The notes beneath the pieces were generated by a model, which saw nothing but the letters and a program-made list of their open reading frames with translations, did not search any database and was not told the origin of the DNA. Positions 1 to 9,300 of a DNA stretch of 64,000 nt are shown piece after piece. The stretch is from assembly GCF_014218275.1 (NCBI RefSeq), contig NZ_AP023213.1, positions 3,938,954 to 4,002,953 on the forward strand. Direction: 5' to 3'. Both the position numbers and the translations under genes were made by a program. Every line of letters starts with the position of its first letter. The first letter of the stretch is position 1. Source of the DNA: Citrifermentans bremense (GTDB taxonomy: Bacteria; Desulfobacterota; Desulfuromonadia; Geobacterales; Geobacteraceae).

Positions 1-1443
1 GCGGTCGAAGATGCGGATGATGGTCCGGGCCTCGGAGCGGAAACCTCCGTTGGCAAACGGGGTGTAGGCGGAAACGAGATCTTTCAGTGTAACCTCGTCC
101 GTCCCAAGCCCAAGCGAGAGGTCGTTGGGCGAACGGAGGGTCAGCCCTAGGCTTCCAGCGAAGCCGACGAAGTTGTTGACTCCGATGGCGTCGAGGAGCT
201 TCACGGTGATGACGTTGTTGGAGTGCGCCAGCGCCTGCCGAAGCGACAGCTCGCCGTATGACTTCCGCTCGTAGTTCTGCGGTTTCCAGAGCTGCCCGTT
301 GCCGCGGTTGTAGGCGACCGGGTGATCGTCCAGGATGCTACCGGCGGTGAAGCCGTTTTCCAGTGCATCGGCGAAGATAAGCGGCTTGATCGCGGAACCC
401 GGCTGCCGCTTCGCCGAGAAGGCGCGGTTGAACCCTCCCTTGCCGTCGGTTCCACCCACGGCGGCCAGGACGTCGCCCGTTTTGAGGTCGAGGCTCAAAA
501 GGGCCCCCTGCAGGCCTGGGTTCACCTTCTTCACCCCCTCGCGCAGCATCTGCTCGGCTTGCTTTTGCAGGTCGAGGTCGAGCGCGGCGATGACGTCCAG
601 CCCCCCCTGTTCTACCACCTTCGCGCCGTAGCGCTCCATCAGCTGCCGGCGCACCAGGTCGAGGTACCCCTGGGCCTGCCCTGCCCTGATCACCGTCGCA
701 GGGTGCGCCTCGATGGCGCGTTTCTGCGCGGCGGTGATCATCTTGACGTCCAGCATCCTCTTCAAAACCGTGCTGCGGCGCGCGCTCACCTTGGCCGTGT
801 CCCCCAGGGGGTTGTAGCGCCCCGGATTCTTCGGGACCCCAGCCAGAAGCGAGCACTCCGCCTCGGTCAGCTCCTCCGGGTTCTTGTCGAAATAAAGGCG
901 CGCCGCCTGCGCTATCCCCCAGGCGCCGTTGCCGAAATAGATCTCGTTGAAGTACATCTCCAGGATCTGGTCCTTGGTGTACTTCTTCTCGAAATCCATG
1001 GCGAGCTGCACCTCCTTGACCTTGCGGTCAATCGATTTCTCGCCGGAGAGGAACTTGTTCTTGATCAGCTGCTGGGTGATGGTCGAGCCACCCTCGGCGA
1101 GCCTTCCCTTTACCACGTCCTTCACCAGGGCACGCGCGATGCCGCGCACGTCGATCCCCTGGTGCTGGTAGAAGCGGGCGTCCTCGGTGGCGATGAGCGC
1201 GTTACGGAGAAAGACCGGGATGCGGTCGATACCCACCCAGTAGCGCTGGGTCGGCATGATCCGCCCAACGAAACGCTGCTGGTTGTCGAAGACCCGTATC
1301 GAGCTGTAGCCCCGCGGCAGCTGCGGGTAGGTGGCGATCTGTGCCCGGGCGGGCGCGGCTAGAGAAAGGCTTATGGCCAGGAGGATGACGCAGGGGATGA
1401 GGTGCCTGAAGGTCCTGAGGAAAGAGTGCCTGTCGGAAAGCAC
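1..1443 (-). CDS. Class A penicillin-binding protein (glycosyltransferase-transpeptidase), 3' end cut by window
   Basis: Bifunctional peptidoglycan synthase acting in the periplasm: a GT51 domain polymerises lipid II and a transpeptidase domain cross-links stem peptides. The open frame runs from a GTG at 1443 (AAGGAG just upstream) to position 1 without a stop, so 481 codons are visible and the C-terminus is missing. An N-terminal hydrophobic segment ends in an AxA-like site (residues about 15-36). The GT51 signature EDARFYQHQG lies near residue 86. The transpeptidase SxxK motif (QPGSAIKP) is near residue 350 and the SNN motif near 408; the KTG box falls outside the window. It starts 15 bases after the phospholipase D-like gene, so it is probably the distal gene of the dnaJ transcript. 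The exact PBP1 subclass cannot be fixed from this fragment. Confidence 0.9.
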   Translation of the reverse strand, partial: MLSDRHSFLRTFRHLIPCVILLAISLSLAAPARAQIATYPQLPRGYSSIRVFDNQQRFVGRIMPTQRYWVGIDRIPVFLRNALIATEDARFYQHQGIDVRGIARALVKDVVKGRLAEGGSTITQQLIKNKFLSGEKSIDRKVKEVQLAMDFEKKYTKDQILEMYFNEIYFGNGAWGIAQAARLYFDKNPEELTEAECSLLAGVPKNPGRYNPLGDTAKVSARRSTVLKRMLDVKMITAAQKRAIEAHPATVIRAGQAQGYLDLVRRQLMERYGAKVVEQGGLDVIAALDLDLQKQAEQMLREGVKKVNPGLQGALLSLDLKTGDVLAAVGGTDGKGGFNRAFSAKRQPGSAIKPLIFADALENGFTAGSILDDHPVAYNRGNGQLWKPQNYERKSYGELSLRQALAHSNNVITVKLLDAIGVNNFVGFAGSLGLTLRSPNDLSLGLGTDEVTLKDLVSAYTPFANGGFRSEARTIIRIFDR

Positions 1444-1458
1444 GTTGTTTGCTCCTTA

Positions 1459-2001
1459 TTACCGTATCTGTTCCAGGTATTTCACGGTCTGCACGGCGAG
1501 TTCCGGCGAGTCCACCAGGAGCGAGAGCTCGCGGTTGCCGGCAAGTGCCGCGTGGCTCAGGTTGTGGCTCCCGATCATGACGTAGCGCCCGTCGACAACC
1601 ACCGCCTTCACATGGGTGACGCGCCTGCCGTCGGGGATGACCACGCGGACCCCGCCCCGGGCAAGCGCCCTCGCCGCAGCCAGGTTCTCGCGGCCGACCG
1701 GCTTCCCCCCTTCCAGGATCACCGTCACCTCCACCCCGCGCCTTCTGGCCTCTACCAGTTCGGTCGCCAGAGCCTTCGGGAGGTTGCCCCGGCGCTCCCC
1801 CAGCTTAAAAAGGTAAAAGGCGCAGATGATGCGCCTTTTCGCCTCGCGGACCCGCTTGATGAGCGCCCCGTCGTAAGCTGCGTCAGCCAGAAGAGCTGCC
1901 TTTACCCCCTCAGGCTCCAAGGGTGCTGCAGTGACGGGATGGGCGGCAAAGAGAAGCGCCGAAAGCACCCACGCCGATCCCGTATGCAGGGCCTTTCTCA
2001 A
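1459..2001 (-). CDS. Secreted phospholipase D-like (single HKD) protein
   Basis: A 180-residue protein of the PLD superfamily with one HKD motif, as in the small Nuc/endonuclease and phosphodiesterase members, which work as homodimers. The motif is visible as HVK, then D five residues on, then GSHN near residues 128-145. Residues 1-25 form a signal peptide ending near TAA, so the protein is probably exported. Its ATG overlaps the dnaJ stop codon (ATGA), and the penicillin-binding protein gene follows 15 bases after its stop, which suggests translational coupling in the chaperone operon. The substrate, nucleic acid or phospholipid, cannot be told from the sequence. Confidence 0.85.
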   Translation of the reverse strand: MRKALHTGSAWVLSALLFAAHPVTAAPLEPEGVKAALLADAAYDGALIKRVREAKRRIICAFYLFKLGERRGNLPKALATELVEARRRGVEVTVILEGGKPVGRENLAAARALARGGVRVVIPDGRRVTHVKAVVVDGRYVMIGSHNLSHAALAGNRELSLLVDSPELAVQTVKYLEQIR

Positions 2002-3122
2002 GTGAAGATGTCCATGACCTTGGAGAAGAAGTTCTTGCGCATGGGGTTCACGTCCTCGCCGCTGATGCGGGCGAACTCCTCCAGGAGCTCACGCTGCTGT
2101 CGGTTCAGGTTGGTAGGGGTCTCCACCTTGGCGATCACCAGGTGGTCGCCGCGCCCGTACCCCTGCAGCGCCGGGACACCCTTGTTGCGCATCCTGAAGA
2201 CCGCGCCGGACTGGGTCCCTTCCGGTATCTTCATGGCTACCTTGCCGTCGAGAGTCGGCACATCGATCTCGCAGCCAAGCGCCGCCTGGGTGAAGCTGAT
2301 CGGGATCTCGCAGATTACGTCGTTGTCCTCGCGCCTGAAAAGCGGGTGCTCGCGCACGGTCAGCGCCACGTACAGGTCGCCGTTGCCCCCCCCCTTGGCC
2401 CCCTGCCCCCCCTCTCCGGAGAGCTTCAGCCTGATGCCGGTCTCAACGCCCGCCGGGACCTTGACCGAGATGGTCTTCTTGTCCCGCACGGTCCCCGCGC
2501 CCCGGCAGGTGGGACAGGGATGCTCGACCACACGCCCCTCGCCGTTGCAATGGGAGCAGGTCTTGCTCACGCTGAAGAACCCCTGCTGGAAACGCATCTG
2601 CCCGGCGCCCTGGCAGGTGGGGCAGGTCTTGGGAGTGGTGCCCGGCTTCGCGCCGGAGCCGCCGCAGGCGTCGCAACGCTTGGAGTAGGGAATGTCGATC
2701 TTCTTCTCGGCCCCGAAGGCGGCCTCCTCGAAAGTCACCTCCAGGTTGTACTGCAGGTCGTCGCCCCTTCTGCCGCGCGCCCCTTTCTGTCTCCCGCCGC
2801 CGAAAACCTCGCCGAAGATGTCCCCGAAGATGTCGCCGAAGGGGGAAGCGCCGAAACCGCCGAAGCCCCCCGAAGAGAAGCCGCCACCGTTAACGCCGGC
2901 ATGCCCGAACTGGTCGTAGCGCGCCCTCTTCTCGCCGTCGGAGAGGACCTCGTAGGCCTCGGAGATCTCCTTGAATTTGTCCTCGCTCGCCTTGTCCCCC
3001 GGGTTCTTGTCCGGGTGGTACTTGATGGCCAGTCGACGGTACGCCTTCTTGATCTCGGTCTCGGAGGCGTTCCTGTTGACTTCGAGGAGTTCGTAGTAAT
3101 CCTGTTTTTCACCGTTTGCCAA
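1998..3122 (-). CDS. dnaJ: Chaperone protein DnaJ (Hsp40)
   Basis: Co-chaperone that stimulates DnaK ATPase activity and delivers unfolded clients. The J domain with HPD lies at residues 36-38, followed by a Gly/Phe-rich linker, four CxxCxGxG zinc-binding repeats near residues 145-210, and C-terminal substrate-binding domains. I place the start at the TTG at 3122: GAGGG lies 6-7 bases upstream and the protein then begins like other DnaJ proteins ([11 protein letters not shown]). An upstream in-frame GTG at 3140 would add six residues and has no clear ribosome-binding site. The length, 374 residues, is normal. A hairpin at 3146-3170 separates it from dnaK and may lower its expression relative to dnaK. 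Confidence 0.97.
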   Translation of the reverse strand: MANGEKQDYYELLEVNRNASETEIKKAYRRLAIKYHPDKNPGDKASEDKFKEISEAYEVLSDGEKRARYDQFGHAGVNGGGFSSGGFGGFGASPFGDIFGDIFGEVFGGGRQKGARGRRGDDLQYNLEVTFEEAAFGAEKKIDIPYSKRCDACGGSGAKPGTTPKTCPTCQGAGQMRFQQGFFSVSKTCSHCNGEGRVVEHPCPTCRGAGTVRDKKTISVKVPAGVETGIRLKLSGEGGQGAKGGGNGDLYVALTVREHPLFRREDNDVICEIPISFTQAALGCEIDVPTLDGKVAMKIPEGTQSGAVFRMRNKGVPALQGYGRGDHLVIAKVETPTNLNRQQRELLEEFARISGEDVNPMRKNFFSKVMDIFT

Positions 3123-3145
3123 TGTATACCCTCGTAACACAAAGA

Positions 3146-3170
3146 GCAGCGTCCCCTAATGAGACGCTGC
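3146..3170 (-). terminator. Hairpin between dnaK and dnaJ, possible partial terminator
   Basis: Perfect 8-bp stem GCAGCGTC/GACGCTGC (3146-3153 with 3163-3170) and a 9-base loop. Read on the minus strand it is followed by TCTTTGTGTT, only a weak U-rich tract. It could attenuate or process the transcript between dnaK and dnaJ. Confidence 0.45.
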
Positions 3171-3239
3171 CCGTTGCGCGCTTTTATTTTCATGCAGGCG
3201 CCATCTTCTACCAAAGCGCCCAGGGTTTGCAACCTTTTC

Positions 3240-5162
3240 TTACTTCTTGTCGTCCTTCACTTCCTCGAAGTCGGCGTCGACGACCTTCTCTCCCTTGGCC
3301 GCGCCGCCTGCCTCCTGCTCGGCGTGCGGCTGCTCGCCGCCTTCGGCGCCTGCCGCCTGGGTCTTCGCGTAAACCGCCTCGGCCAGCTTGTGGGAAGCCT
3401 GCATCAGGGAGTCGCTCGCCTTCTTGATCTCGTCGGCGTCGCTTCCTTCCAGGGCCTTCTTGAGGGCGGCGACCCCTTCCTCGATCTTCTGCTTCTCGGA
3501 GGCGTCGATCTTGTCGCCGAACTCGGTCAGGGACTTCTCGGTCTGATAGATCAGGTTGTCCCCCTGGTTCTTCGCCTCGATCAGCTCGCGCTTTTTCTTG
3601 TCGTCGGCCGCGTGCGCCTCGGCCTCGCGCACCATCTTCTCGACCTCCTCCTTGGAAAGGCCCGAGGAGGCGGTGATGCGGATGGACTGCTCCTTGCCGG
3701 TGCCGAGATCCTTGGCGGAGACGTGGACGATGCCGTTGGCGTCGATGTCGAAGGTCACCTCGATCTGCGGGACGCCGCGGGGAGCCGCCGGGATGCCGGA
3801 GAGCTCGAAGTTCCCCAGCGTCTTGTTGTCGGTCGCCATCTCGCGCTCGCCCTGCAGCACGTGGATGCTGACGGCGGGCTGGTTGTCGGCTGCGGTGGAG
3901 AACACCTGGCTCTTCCTGCAGGGGATGGTGGAGTTCTTGTCGATCAGCTTGGTCATCACGCCGCCCAGGGTCTCGATGCCGAGGGAAAGCGGGGTGACGT
4001 CGAGCAGGAGCACGTCCTTCACGTCGCCGCGCAGAACGCCACCCTGAATGGCTGCACCGATGGCGACCACCTCGTCCGGGTTGACGCCGCGGTTGGGGAC
4101 CTTGCCGAAGATGTCCTGCACCTTCTTCTGCACGATCGGCATGCGGGTCATGCCGCCGACGAGGATCACCTCGTCGATGTCGGAGGCAGAGAGACCTGCG
4201 TCTTTCAGCGCGGTGCGGCAGGGGCCTTCCAGCTTAGCGATCAGCTCGGCGCAGATGGACTCGAGCTTCGCGCGGGTGAGCTTCATGGTCAGGTGCTTCG
4301 GACCCGAGGCGTCGGCGGTGATAAACGGGAGGTTGATGTCGGTCTCAAGCGAGGTGGAGAGCTCGCACTTCGCCTTCTCGCCCGCCTCTTTCAGCCTCTG
4401 CAGGGCCATCTTGTCGCCCCTCAGGTCGATCCCCTGGTCCTTCTTGAACTCGTCGGCTATGTAGTCGATGATCTTCTGGTCGAAGTCCTCGCCGCCCAGG
4501 AAGGTGTCGCCGTTGGTGGACTTGACCTCGAAGACCCCCTCGCCGAGCTCCAGGATGGAGACGTCGAAGGTGCCGCCGCCCAGGTCGAATACGGCGATCT
4601 TCTCGTCCTTCTTCTTGTCCAGGCCGTAGGCAAGCGCTGCCGCGGTCGGCTCGTTGATGATGCGGAGCACGTTCAAGCCGGCGATCTTACCGGCGTCCTT
4701 GGTCGCCTGGCGCTGGGAGTCGTCGAAGTACGCGGGGACGGTGATGACGGCGTCGGTGACGGTCTCGCCCAGGTAGTCCTCGGCGGTCTTCTTCATCTTC
4801 TGCAGCACCATTGCAGAGATCTCGGGGGGAGAGTACTTCTGCCCCCGCACCTCGACCCAGGCGTCGGAGTTGTCGGCCTTCACGATCTTGAACGGGGAGA
4901 TGGCGATGTCCTTCTTCACCGCGTCGGTGTCGAACTTGCGCCCGATCAGGCGCTTGATCGCGTAAAGGGTATTCTCCGGGTTGGTGACCGCCTGGCGCTT
5001 GGCCTGCTGCCCCACCAGACGCTCGCCGCTTTCGGCGAAGGCGATCATGGAAGGAGTGGTGCGGCTACCTTCTGCGTTCGCTATGACAACCGGTTCCCCA
5101 CCTTCCATCACTGCCACGCAGGAGTTGGTGGTCCCGAGGTCTATTCCGATTACTCTGCTCAT
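3240..5162 (-). CDS. dnaK: Chaperone protein DnaK (Hsp70)
   Basis: ATP-driven cytosolic chaperone; with DnaJ and GrpE it refolds or holds unfolded proteins. The 640-residue protein starts with the Hsp70 nucleotide-binding signature ([11 protein letters not shown]). The phosphate-binding loop [10 protein letters not shown] lies near residue 195 and the interdomain region is typical. It ends with the bacterial tail [10 protein letters not shown]. The start is ATG with GGAGG 8 bases upstream. It lies downstream of hrcA and grpE in the CIRCE-controlled operon. A GC-rich inverted repeat (5245-5330) sits between grpE and dnaK. Length and motifs are those of a normal functional DnaK. Confidence 0.99.
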   Translation of the reverse strand: MSRVIGIDLGTTNSCVAVMEGGEPVVIANAEGSRTTPSMIAFAESGERLVGQQAKRQAVTNPENTLYAIKRLIGRKFDTDAVKKDIAISPFKIVKADNSDAWVEVRGQKYSPPEISAMVLQKMKKTAEDYLGETVTDAVITVPAYFDDSQRQATKDAGKIAGLNVLRIINEPTAAALAYGLDKKKDEKIAVFDLGGGTFDVSILELGEGVFEVKSTNGDTFLGGEDFDQKIIDYIADEFKKDQGIDLRGDKMALQRLKEAGEKAKCELSTSLETDINLPFITADASGPKHLTMKLTRAKLESICAELIAKLEGPCRTALKDAGLSASDIDEVILVGGMTRMPIVQKKVQDIFGKVPNRGVNPDEVVAIGAAIQGGVLRGDVKDVLLLDVTPLSLGIETLGGVMTKLIDKNSTIPCRKSQVFSTAADNQPAVSIHVLQGEREMATDNKTLGNFELSGIPAAPRGVPQIEVTFDIDANGIVHVSAKDLGTGKEQSIRITASSGLSKEEVEKMVREAEAHAADDKKKRELIEAKNQGDNLIYQTEKSLTEFGDKIDASEKQKIEEGVAALKKALEGSDADEIKKASDSLMQASHKLAEAVYAKTQAAGAEGGEQPHAEQEAGGAAKGEKVVDADFEEVKDDKK

Positions 5163-5244
5163 GTGTATGCCTCCTAGTTTTTTAACTGTACCTGCAAGCT
5201 AGTCATCGCCCGTTGGAAAAACAAGGGGCGGGTGTAAAAAAAAT

Positions 5245-5330
5245 CGGGGCTGGGGACTGGGGACTGGGGGCTGGCAAAACCTCTCGGTCTTCACTAGCCC
5301 CTAGTCCCTAGCACCTAGTCCCTGCCTTAA
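5245..5330. repeat. GC-rich inverted-repeat element (copy 1) between grpE and dnaK
   Basis: Left arm is built of CTGGGGACTGG-like units; the right arm, from about 5294, has CTAGCCCCTAGTCCCTAG-like units that are partly their reverse complement. The right end, GCCTTAA, coincides with the grpE stop codon. The same arrangement occurs at 31509-31674 next to the znuC stop codon, so this is a dispersed repeat family. No coding sequence is seen in it. Confidence 0.75.
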
Positions 5331-5893
5331 GCCGCAGGCTTGACGGCAACGGTGACCATGGCCGGGCGGAGCAGGCGCTCGTTCAAGAGGTACCCCTTCT
5401 GGAACACGGCGACTACGGTGTTGGGCTCCTGGTCCGCGCTCGCCACCTGCCCCATGGCCTGGTGGAACTCGGGGTTGAAGGGGGTACCCTGCGGTGTCTC
5501 TACCGGGGTCACCCCGAACTTCTTCAGCGCGGAGAGGAGCATGGTGAGGGTGAGCTTCACCCCCTCGACGATGGCCGATTCCTCGTTGGCATGGTCGATG
5601 GCGCGCTCCAGGTTGTCCAGCGCCGGGAGGATCTCCACGATGAGTTCCTCTTTGCCGTACTTGAGGATCTCTTCCTTCTCCTTTTGCACCCGCTTCCTGT
5701 AGTTCTCCAGGTCGGCCCGCTCGCGCAGGTACTTGTCCCAGTTGGCTACGGATTCAAGGCCCTTGGCGGCCAGCGCCTCTTCGAGTTCCTTGATGCGATC
5801 CGCATCCGAAAGCGGCTGCGTCACTTCCACTTTATCCTGCGGAGCGTCCGGCGTCTTATCGTGCTGGTGCGAATCGTGTTTTTTCTTGTCCAT
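5327..5893 (-). CDS. grpE: Nucleotide exchange factor GrpE
   Basis: Releases ADP from DnaK and resets the chaperone cycle. The 188-residue protein has the usual plan: a charged disordered N-terminus, a long coiled-coil helix (about residues 35-95), then the beta domain ending in the conserved region around [14 protein letters not shown]. The start is ATG at 5893 with AGAAAGGG close by and AAGGAG further upstream. It lies between hrcA (25 bases upstream) and dnaK. The stop codon TAA sits at the edge of a dispersed GC-rich repeat, so the repeat has inserted, or been retained, exactly at the end of the gene. Confidence 0.97.
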   Translation of the reverse strand: MDKKKHDSHQHDKTPDAPQDKVEVTQPLSDADRIKELEEALAAKGLESVANWDKYLRERADLENYRKRVQKEKEEILKYGKEELIVEILPALDNLERAIDHANEESAIVEGVKLTLTMLLSALKKFGVTPVETPQGTPFNPEFHQAMGQVASADQEPNTVVAVFQKGYLLNERLLRPAMVTVAVKPAA

Positions 5894-5917
5894 CCCTTTC
5901 TTATCTCCTTTATTCCG

Positions 5918-6949
5918 CTACTCCGCTTCGAGCAGACGGCTGATCAGCTTGGCTGTGTAATCGACGATCGGAATAACCCTGCCGTACCCCATCCTTGTGG
6001 GGCCGATCACCCCGAGGACGCCTACCGTGTCCTTCCCGGTCATGTAGGTGGAGGTTACCAGGCTCATCCCCTCCATCTTGAGGAGGTTCGACTCCGAGCC
6101 TATGAAGATCTGCACCCCCTCCGCCGACAGCGAGCGGTCCAAAAGGTCCAGGAGCATGCTCTTTTTCTCGAAGGTCCGGAAGATCTCCCGCATCTTGGCG
6201 GCATCGGCGAACTCGGGCTGTTCCAGGATGTTCGCCTGCCCTTCCAGGAAGATCTCGGCGCCGTCGGCCTGTATCGTCTGCTGTGAAAGGGCGAGCGCCC
6301 GTGCCATCATCAAGTCGTAACGCACCTTCTCGTTTTGCATCTCGCTCAACAACCGTTCGCGAACCTGGGCTATGGTGAGCCCCTGCAGCATCCCGTTCAG
6401 GTAGTTGGCCATCCGGACCAGGTCTTCCTGCGGGATCTCCTCGTCGGTCTCCAAAAGCCGGTTCTGCACCGTCCCGTTTTGCGAGACCAGTATGGCGAGC
6501 ACCCTGCGGCTGGAGAGCTTCACGAATTCCATCTGGTGGAAGACGTTCGCCGACAGGTGGGGCGCCATCACCACCCCCATGTAGCTAGAGGTCGAGGACA
6601 AAAGGCGGCTCGTTTCCCTGAGCACCTCGGCCGGGTCCCTTCCCGCCATCCGGCAGCGCCTGCGGATCTCCTCCCGGTTGTCGCGGGCGAGGTTCTTCAC
6701 CTCGAGGATCGAGTTGACGTACAGGCGGTAGGCCTTGTCGGTCGGGATGCGCCCGGCGGAGGTATGCGGGGAGGTCAAAAGCCCCATCTCCTCCAGGTCC
6801 GACATGACGTTTCTCACCGTAGCCGGGGAAAGAGCCAGCGCATGGCTGCGCGTGATGGTCCTGCTCCCCACCGGTTCGGCTGTTGCGATGTAATCCTCGA
6901 TCACCGCCTCGAGGATCCTTTTGCCGCGCTCGGAAAGTTGTTCTTCCAT
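5918..6949 (-). CDS. hrcA: Heat-inducible transcription repressor HrcA
   Basis: Represses class I heat-shock genes by binding the CIRCE operator; its activity is known to depend on the GroE chaperonin. From the ATG at 6949 (AGGTAAGAG upstream) the protein has 343 residues, normal for the family: an N-terminal winged helix (about residues 1-75), a GAF-like dimerisation domain, and the C-terminal motif region VIPIVDYTAKLISRLL. A longer reading from 6976 would begin inside the CIRCE element and is rejected. First gene of the hrcA-grpE-dnaK-dnaJ operon, with a perfect CIRCE 21 bases upstream of its start, so it very likely represses itself. Confidence 0.97.
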   Translation of the reverse strand: MEEQLSERGKRILEAVIEDYIATAEPVGSRTITRSHALALSPATVRNVMSDLEEMGLLTSPHTSAGRIPTDKAYRLYVNSILEVKNLARDNREEIRRRCRMAGRDPAEVLRETSRLLSSTSSYMGVVMAPHLSANVFHQMEFVKLSSRRVLAILVSQNGTVQNRLLETDEEIPQEDLVRMANYLNGMLQGLTIAQVRERLLSEMQNEKVRYDLMMARALALSQQTIQADGAEIFLEGQANILEQPEFADAAKMREIFRTFEKKSMLLDLLDRSLSAEGVQIFIGSESNLLKMEGMSLVTSTYMTGKDTVGVLGVIGPTRMGYGRVIPIVDYTAKLISRLLEAE

Positions 6950-6969
6950 GTCTCTTACCTCAAAAGCGA

Positions 6970-6996
6970 TTAGCACTCAAAAAGTTCGAGTGCTAA
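6970..6996 (-). promoter_or_regulatory. CIRCE operator (HrcA-binding site)
   Basis: TTAGCACTC (6970-6978), nine-base spacer, GAGTGCTAA (6988-6996). This is a perfect match to the CIRCE consensus, placed between the promoter at 7005-7033 and hrcA. Confidence 0.98.
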
Positions 6997-7004
6997 CGCG
7001 CTTC

Positions 7005-7033
7005 AAGTTAGCAACGCCCCTCTGCTTTGTCAA
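7005..7033 (-). promoter_or_regulatory. Sigma-70-type promoter of the hrcA operon
   Basis: On the minus strand, TTGACA (-35, 7028-7033), 17-base spacer, TAACTT (-10, 7005-7010). Transcription would start just before or inside the CIRCE element, the usual layout for HrcA repression. Confidence 0.75.
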
Positions 7034-7059
7034 GGGGGCAGTGGGAAATGAAGGGGAAT

Positions 7060-8205
7060 TTAGACGAAGCTGGAGAAGATGCCGTTGGCGAGGATGACGG
7101 CGCCAGGGGAGACGCGGATGAGGCTTCCCTCCCGGATGAGGGCGCCCCTTTTTTCCCATGCCGCGGCCTGCTCGAGGTAAGGCGCGAGGGCAGCTTCGCC
7201 GTAGCGCTGCAAAAGCGGCGCGAGGTCGAGCCCATCGAGCATCCTAAGCCCCAGGAAGAAGGACTCGGAGAGGGCGTCTTTGAGCGTCAGCTGCTCCGGC
7301 TCCTCATCCACGGGAAGACCTGCTTCGATTCCCCCGGCATACGCCGCGACGTCGCCGGGGTTCTTCCAGCGGCGCCCGAGCCCGTCGGGGTTCCAGAAGG
7401 AGTGCGCGCCGGCGCCAAAGCCTAAGTAGCTAAGCCTGTTCCAGTAGGCGGAGTTGTGGCGGGAATGGCGGCCGGGAAGCGCGTAGTTGGAGATCTCGTA
7501 GTGACGGTAGCCGGCCTTGGAGAGAACGGCAGTGGTCGCCTCGAACATGGCCGCGGCCTCCTCTTCGGCGGGAAGCGGGAGCGCCCCCTCGTCGTGGAGC
7601 CGCTCGAAGGGGGTCCCCTCCTCGATGGAGAGCGCGTAGGCGGAGACGTGCTCGGGCACAAGCGAGACGGCAAGCTCCAGCGCCTCGCGCCACTGGGAAA
7701 GCGACTGCCCCGGCAGGGAGTGCATCAGGTCGATGCTGATGTTGTCGAAGCCGGCGCGGCGCGCATCCTGGAAGGCTGAGAGCGCTTCAGCCGAGCTGTG
7801 CACGCGCCCCAGCCGTTTGAGCAGGCGGTCCTCGAAGGACTGGACCCCCAGCGACAGGCGGTTCACCCCCGCCGCCAGGTACCCGTCCAGGCGCTCCCGA
7901 GTGAGCGTACCCGGATTTGCCTCTAGCGTAACCTCCGCGTCCGGCTCCAGGGAAAACCTCTCCCGCGCCGATGCGACGACGAGCCCCACCAGTTCCGGCC
8001 CCATCAGGGACGGCGTGCCCCCCCCGAAGTACAGGGTCGGGGCGCTGACCGGTTCGGGGAGTGCCGCCTGTCTTAGCTCCACCTCCTTCAGCAGCAGCTC
8101 CACGTACCCCCGGTGGTCGGAGCCTGTAGCGGGAGTCGAGTTGAAGTCGCAGTAGAGGCACTTTTTCAGGCAGAAGGGAAAATGTATATAAATGCCGGCA
8201 CGCAT
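7060..8205 (-). CDS. hemW: HemW-type radical SAM protein (heme chaperone family, HemN-like)
   Basis: Radical SAM enzyme of the HemN/HemW family. The CxxxCxxC cluster motif is at C12, C16 and C19 (FCLKKCLYCDF), followed by the glycine-rich SAM motif FGGGTPS near residue 60. The N-terminus is short and starts right before the radical SAM domain, which is typical of HemW rather than of true coproporphyrinogen dehydrogenase HemN; 381 residues fits HemW. HemW is known to bind heme and deliver it to respiratory enzymes. The start is ATG at 8205 with AAAAGGAG upstream. Many members are still annotated as oxygen-independent coproporphyrinogen III oxidase, so a role in heme synthesis is the alternative. 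Confidence 0.9.
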   Translation of the reverse strand: MRAGIYIHFPFCLKKCLYCDFNSTPATGSDHRGYVELLLKEVELRQAALPEPVSAPTLYFGGGTPSLMGPELVGLVVASARERFSLEPDAEVTLEANPGTLTRERLDGYLAAGVNRLSLGVQSFEDRLLKRLGRVHSSAEALSAFQDARRAGFDNISIDLMHSLPGQSLSQWREALELAVSLVPEHVSAYALSIEEGTPFERLHDEGALPLPAEEEAAAMFEATTAVLSKAGYRHYEISNYALPGRHSRHNSAYWNRLSYLGFGAGAHSFWNPDGLGRRWKNPGDVAAYAGGIEAGLPVDEEPEQLTLKDALSESFFLGLRMLDGLDLAPLLQRYGEAALAPYLEQAAAWEKRGALIREGSLIRVSPGAVILANGIFSSFV

Positions 8206-8292
8206 CGGGGGCTCCTTTTGGTTCTAGGTCAACATCTAGCAGATCGCCACCCTTTTTGTCACGCAAAACAGGCGCCAACTGCAGGAACTTGC

Positions 8293-8321
8293 TTGAAATC
8301 CGCTTGGAGTCGGATTAAACT
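8293..8321 (+). promoter_or_regulatory. Candidate sigma-70 promoter for the amidase gene
   Basis: TTGAAA (8293-8298), 17-base spacer, TAAACT (8316-8321), 77 bases upstream of the chosen start codon. Confidence 0.5.
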
Positions 8322-8398
8322 CCGGAATTCGCTGGCGCGGGTTCCGCTGTCCGGAGGACGACGGTGTCAGTTCAATTCTTTTCTCGATGGGGGGGAAC

Positions 8399-9178
8399 AT
8401 GCAAAAAACCATCAAGGCGGCAGCGGTCCAGTTCAACATAGAGCTCGGCGACGTGGACTCAAACGTGGCCTATGCCGAAAACGCACTGCGCCGGCTGGCC
8501 GCCCAGGGGGTCGAGCTGGCCGTATTGCCCGAGATGTGGAGCTGCGGCTTCGCCTACCGGGAGCTGAACCAGCTGGCCACGCGCACCCCTGCGATCGTGG
8601 AGCGACTCGAGGCCCTTTCTGCAGAGCTCTCGATGACCATCGTCGGGAGCCTCCCCGAGCCTCACGGGGAGAAGGTCTTCAACACCGCCTACGTCGTCGA
8701 CCGCGGGAAGGTCGCGGGGAGCTACCGCAAGATGCACCTCTTCTCGCTGATGGGGGAGGACCGCCACCTGGACCGCGGGGATTCGGCCCTCGTCGCCCAG
8801 ACCAGCGTGGGAAGGATCGGCGTCATGATCTGCTACGACCTCCGCTTCCCGGAGCTGGCGCGCAGGCTTGCTCTCGACGGCGCCGACGTAATCGTGGTCC
8901 CCGGGGAATGGCCCAAGCCGCGCGAGGAACACTGGCGCGGCCTCTTGAAGGGGCGCGCCATCGAGAACCAGCTCTTCGTGATCGCGGCCAACGCCTGCGG
9001 CGTCATCGGCAAGCTCGACTTCTTCGGCTCCAGCATGATCCTCGGGCCGAAGGGAGAACTGCTCGCGGAGGCGGGGTACGAGAACGCGGAGCCGACCGCT
9101 CTCCTTGACCCCGCAGAGATGGAAAAGTGGCGCCAGAGCATCACCTGCTTCAAGGACCGGCGCCCCGAGTGCTATTGA
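8399..9178 (+). CDS. Carbon-nitrogen hydrolase (nitrilase superfamily, omega-amidase-like)
   Basis: Cytosolic amidase of the nitrilase superfamily. The Glu-Lys-Cys triad is visible: E45 in LPEMW, K111 in YRKMHLF, and C145 in ICYDLRFPE. With 259 residues it resembles Nit2/YafV-type omega-amidases, which hydrolyse alpha-keto-glutaramate or alpha-keto-succinamate as metabolite repair; the true substrate is inferred only. I prefer the ATG at 8399, preceded by a run of seven G, over the ATG at 8387, because the former gives the family's usual short N-terminus before AAVQF and the latter has no ribosome-binding site. It stands alone between hemW (divergent) and the tol operon, with its own promoter candidate. 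Confidence 0.9.
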   Translation: MQKTIKAAAVQFNIELGDVDSNVAYAENALRRLAAQGVELAVLPEMWSCGFAYRELNQLATRTPAIVERLEALSAELSMTIVGSLPEPHGEKVFNTAYVVDRGKVAGSYRKMHLFSLMGEDRHLDRGDSALVAQTSVGRIGVMICYDLRFPELARRLALDGADVIVVPGEWPKPREEHWRGLLKGRAIENQLFVIAANACGVIGKLDFFGSSMILGPKGELLAEAGYENAEPTALLDPAEMEKWRQSITCFKDRRPECY

Positions 9179-9236
9179 ATGCTAAATCCCGGGCTTGGGG
9201 CCCGCTTCCCCGACCCGGCGCGCGGTTTCTTTACTG

Positions 9237-9265
9237 TTGACTTAGTTTTGCGTAAAGCATATTTT
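9237..9265 (+). promoter_or_regulatory. Promoter of the tolQRAB operon
   Basis: TTGACT (9237-9242), 17-base spacer, TATTTT (9260-9265), 35 bases upstream of the tolQ start codon. Confidence 0.7.
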
Positions 9266-9300
9266 TCCTGTCTGATCACATCTAACCGGAGGTACCTTCC

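Noticed and set aside
322..1362. Plus-strand ORF opposite the penicillin-binding protein
   Set aside because: Shadow frame; the minus strand has GT51 and transpeptidase motifs.
3159..5177. 672-residue plus-strand ORF opposite dnaK
   Set aside because: Mirror frame of a highly biased GC-rich gene; the sequence is Leu/Val/Arg/Gly-rich without domains, and dnaK on the other strand is certain.
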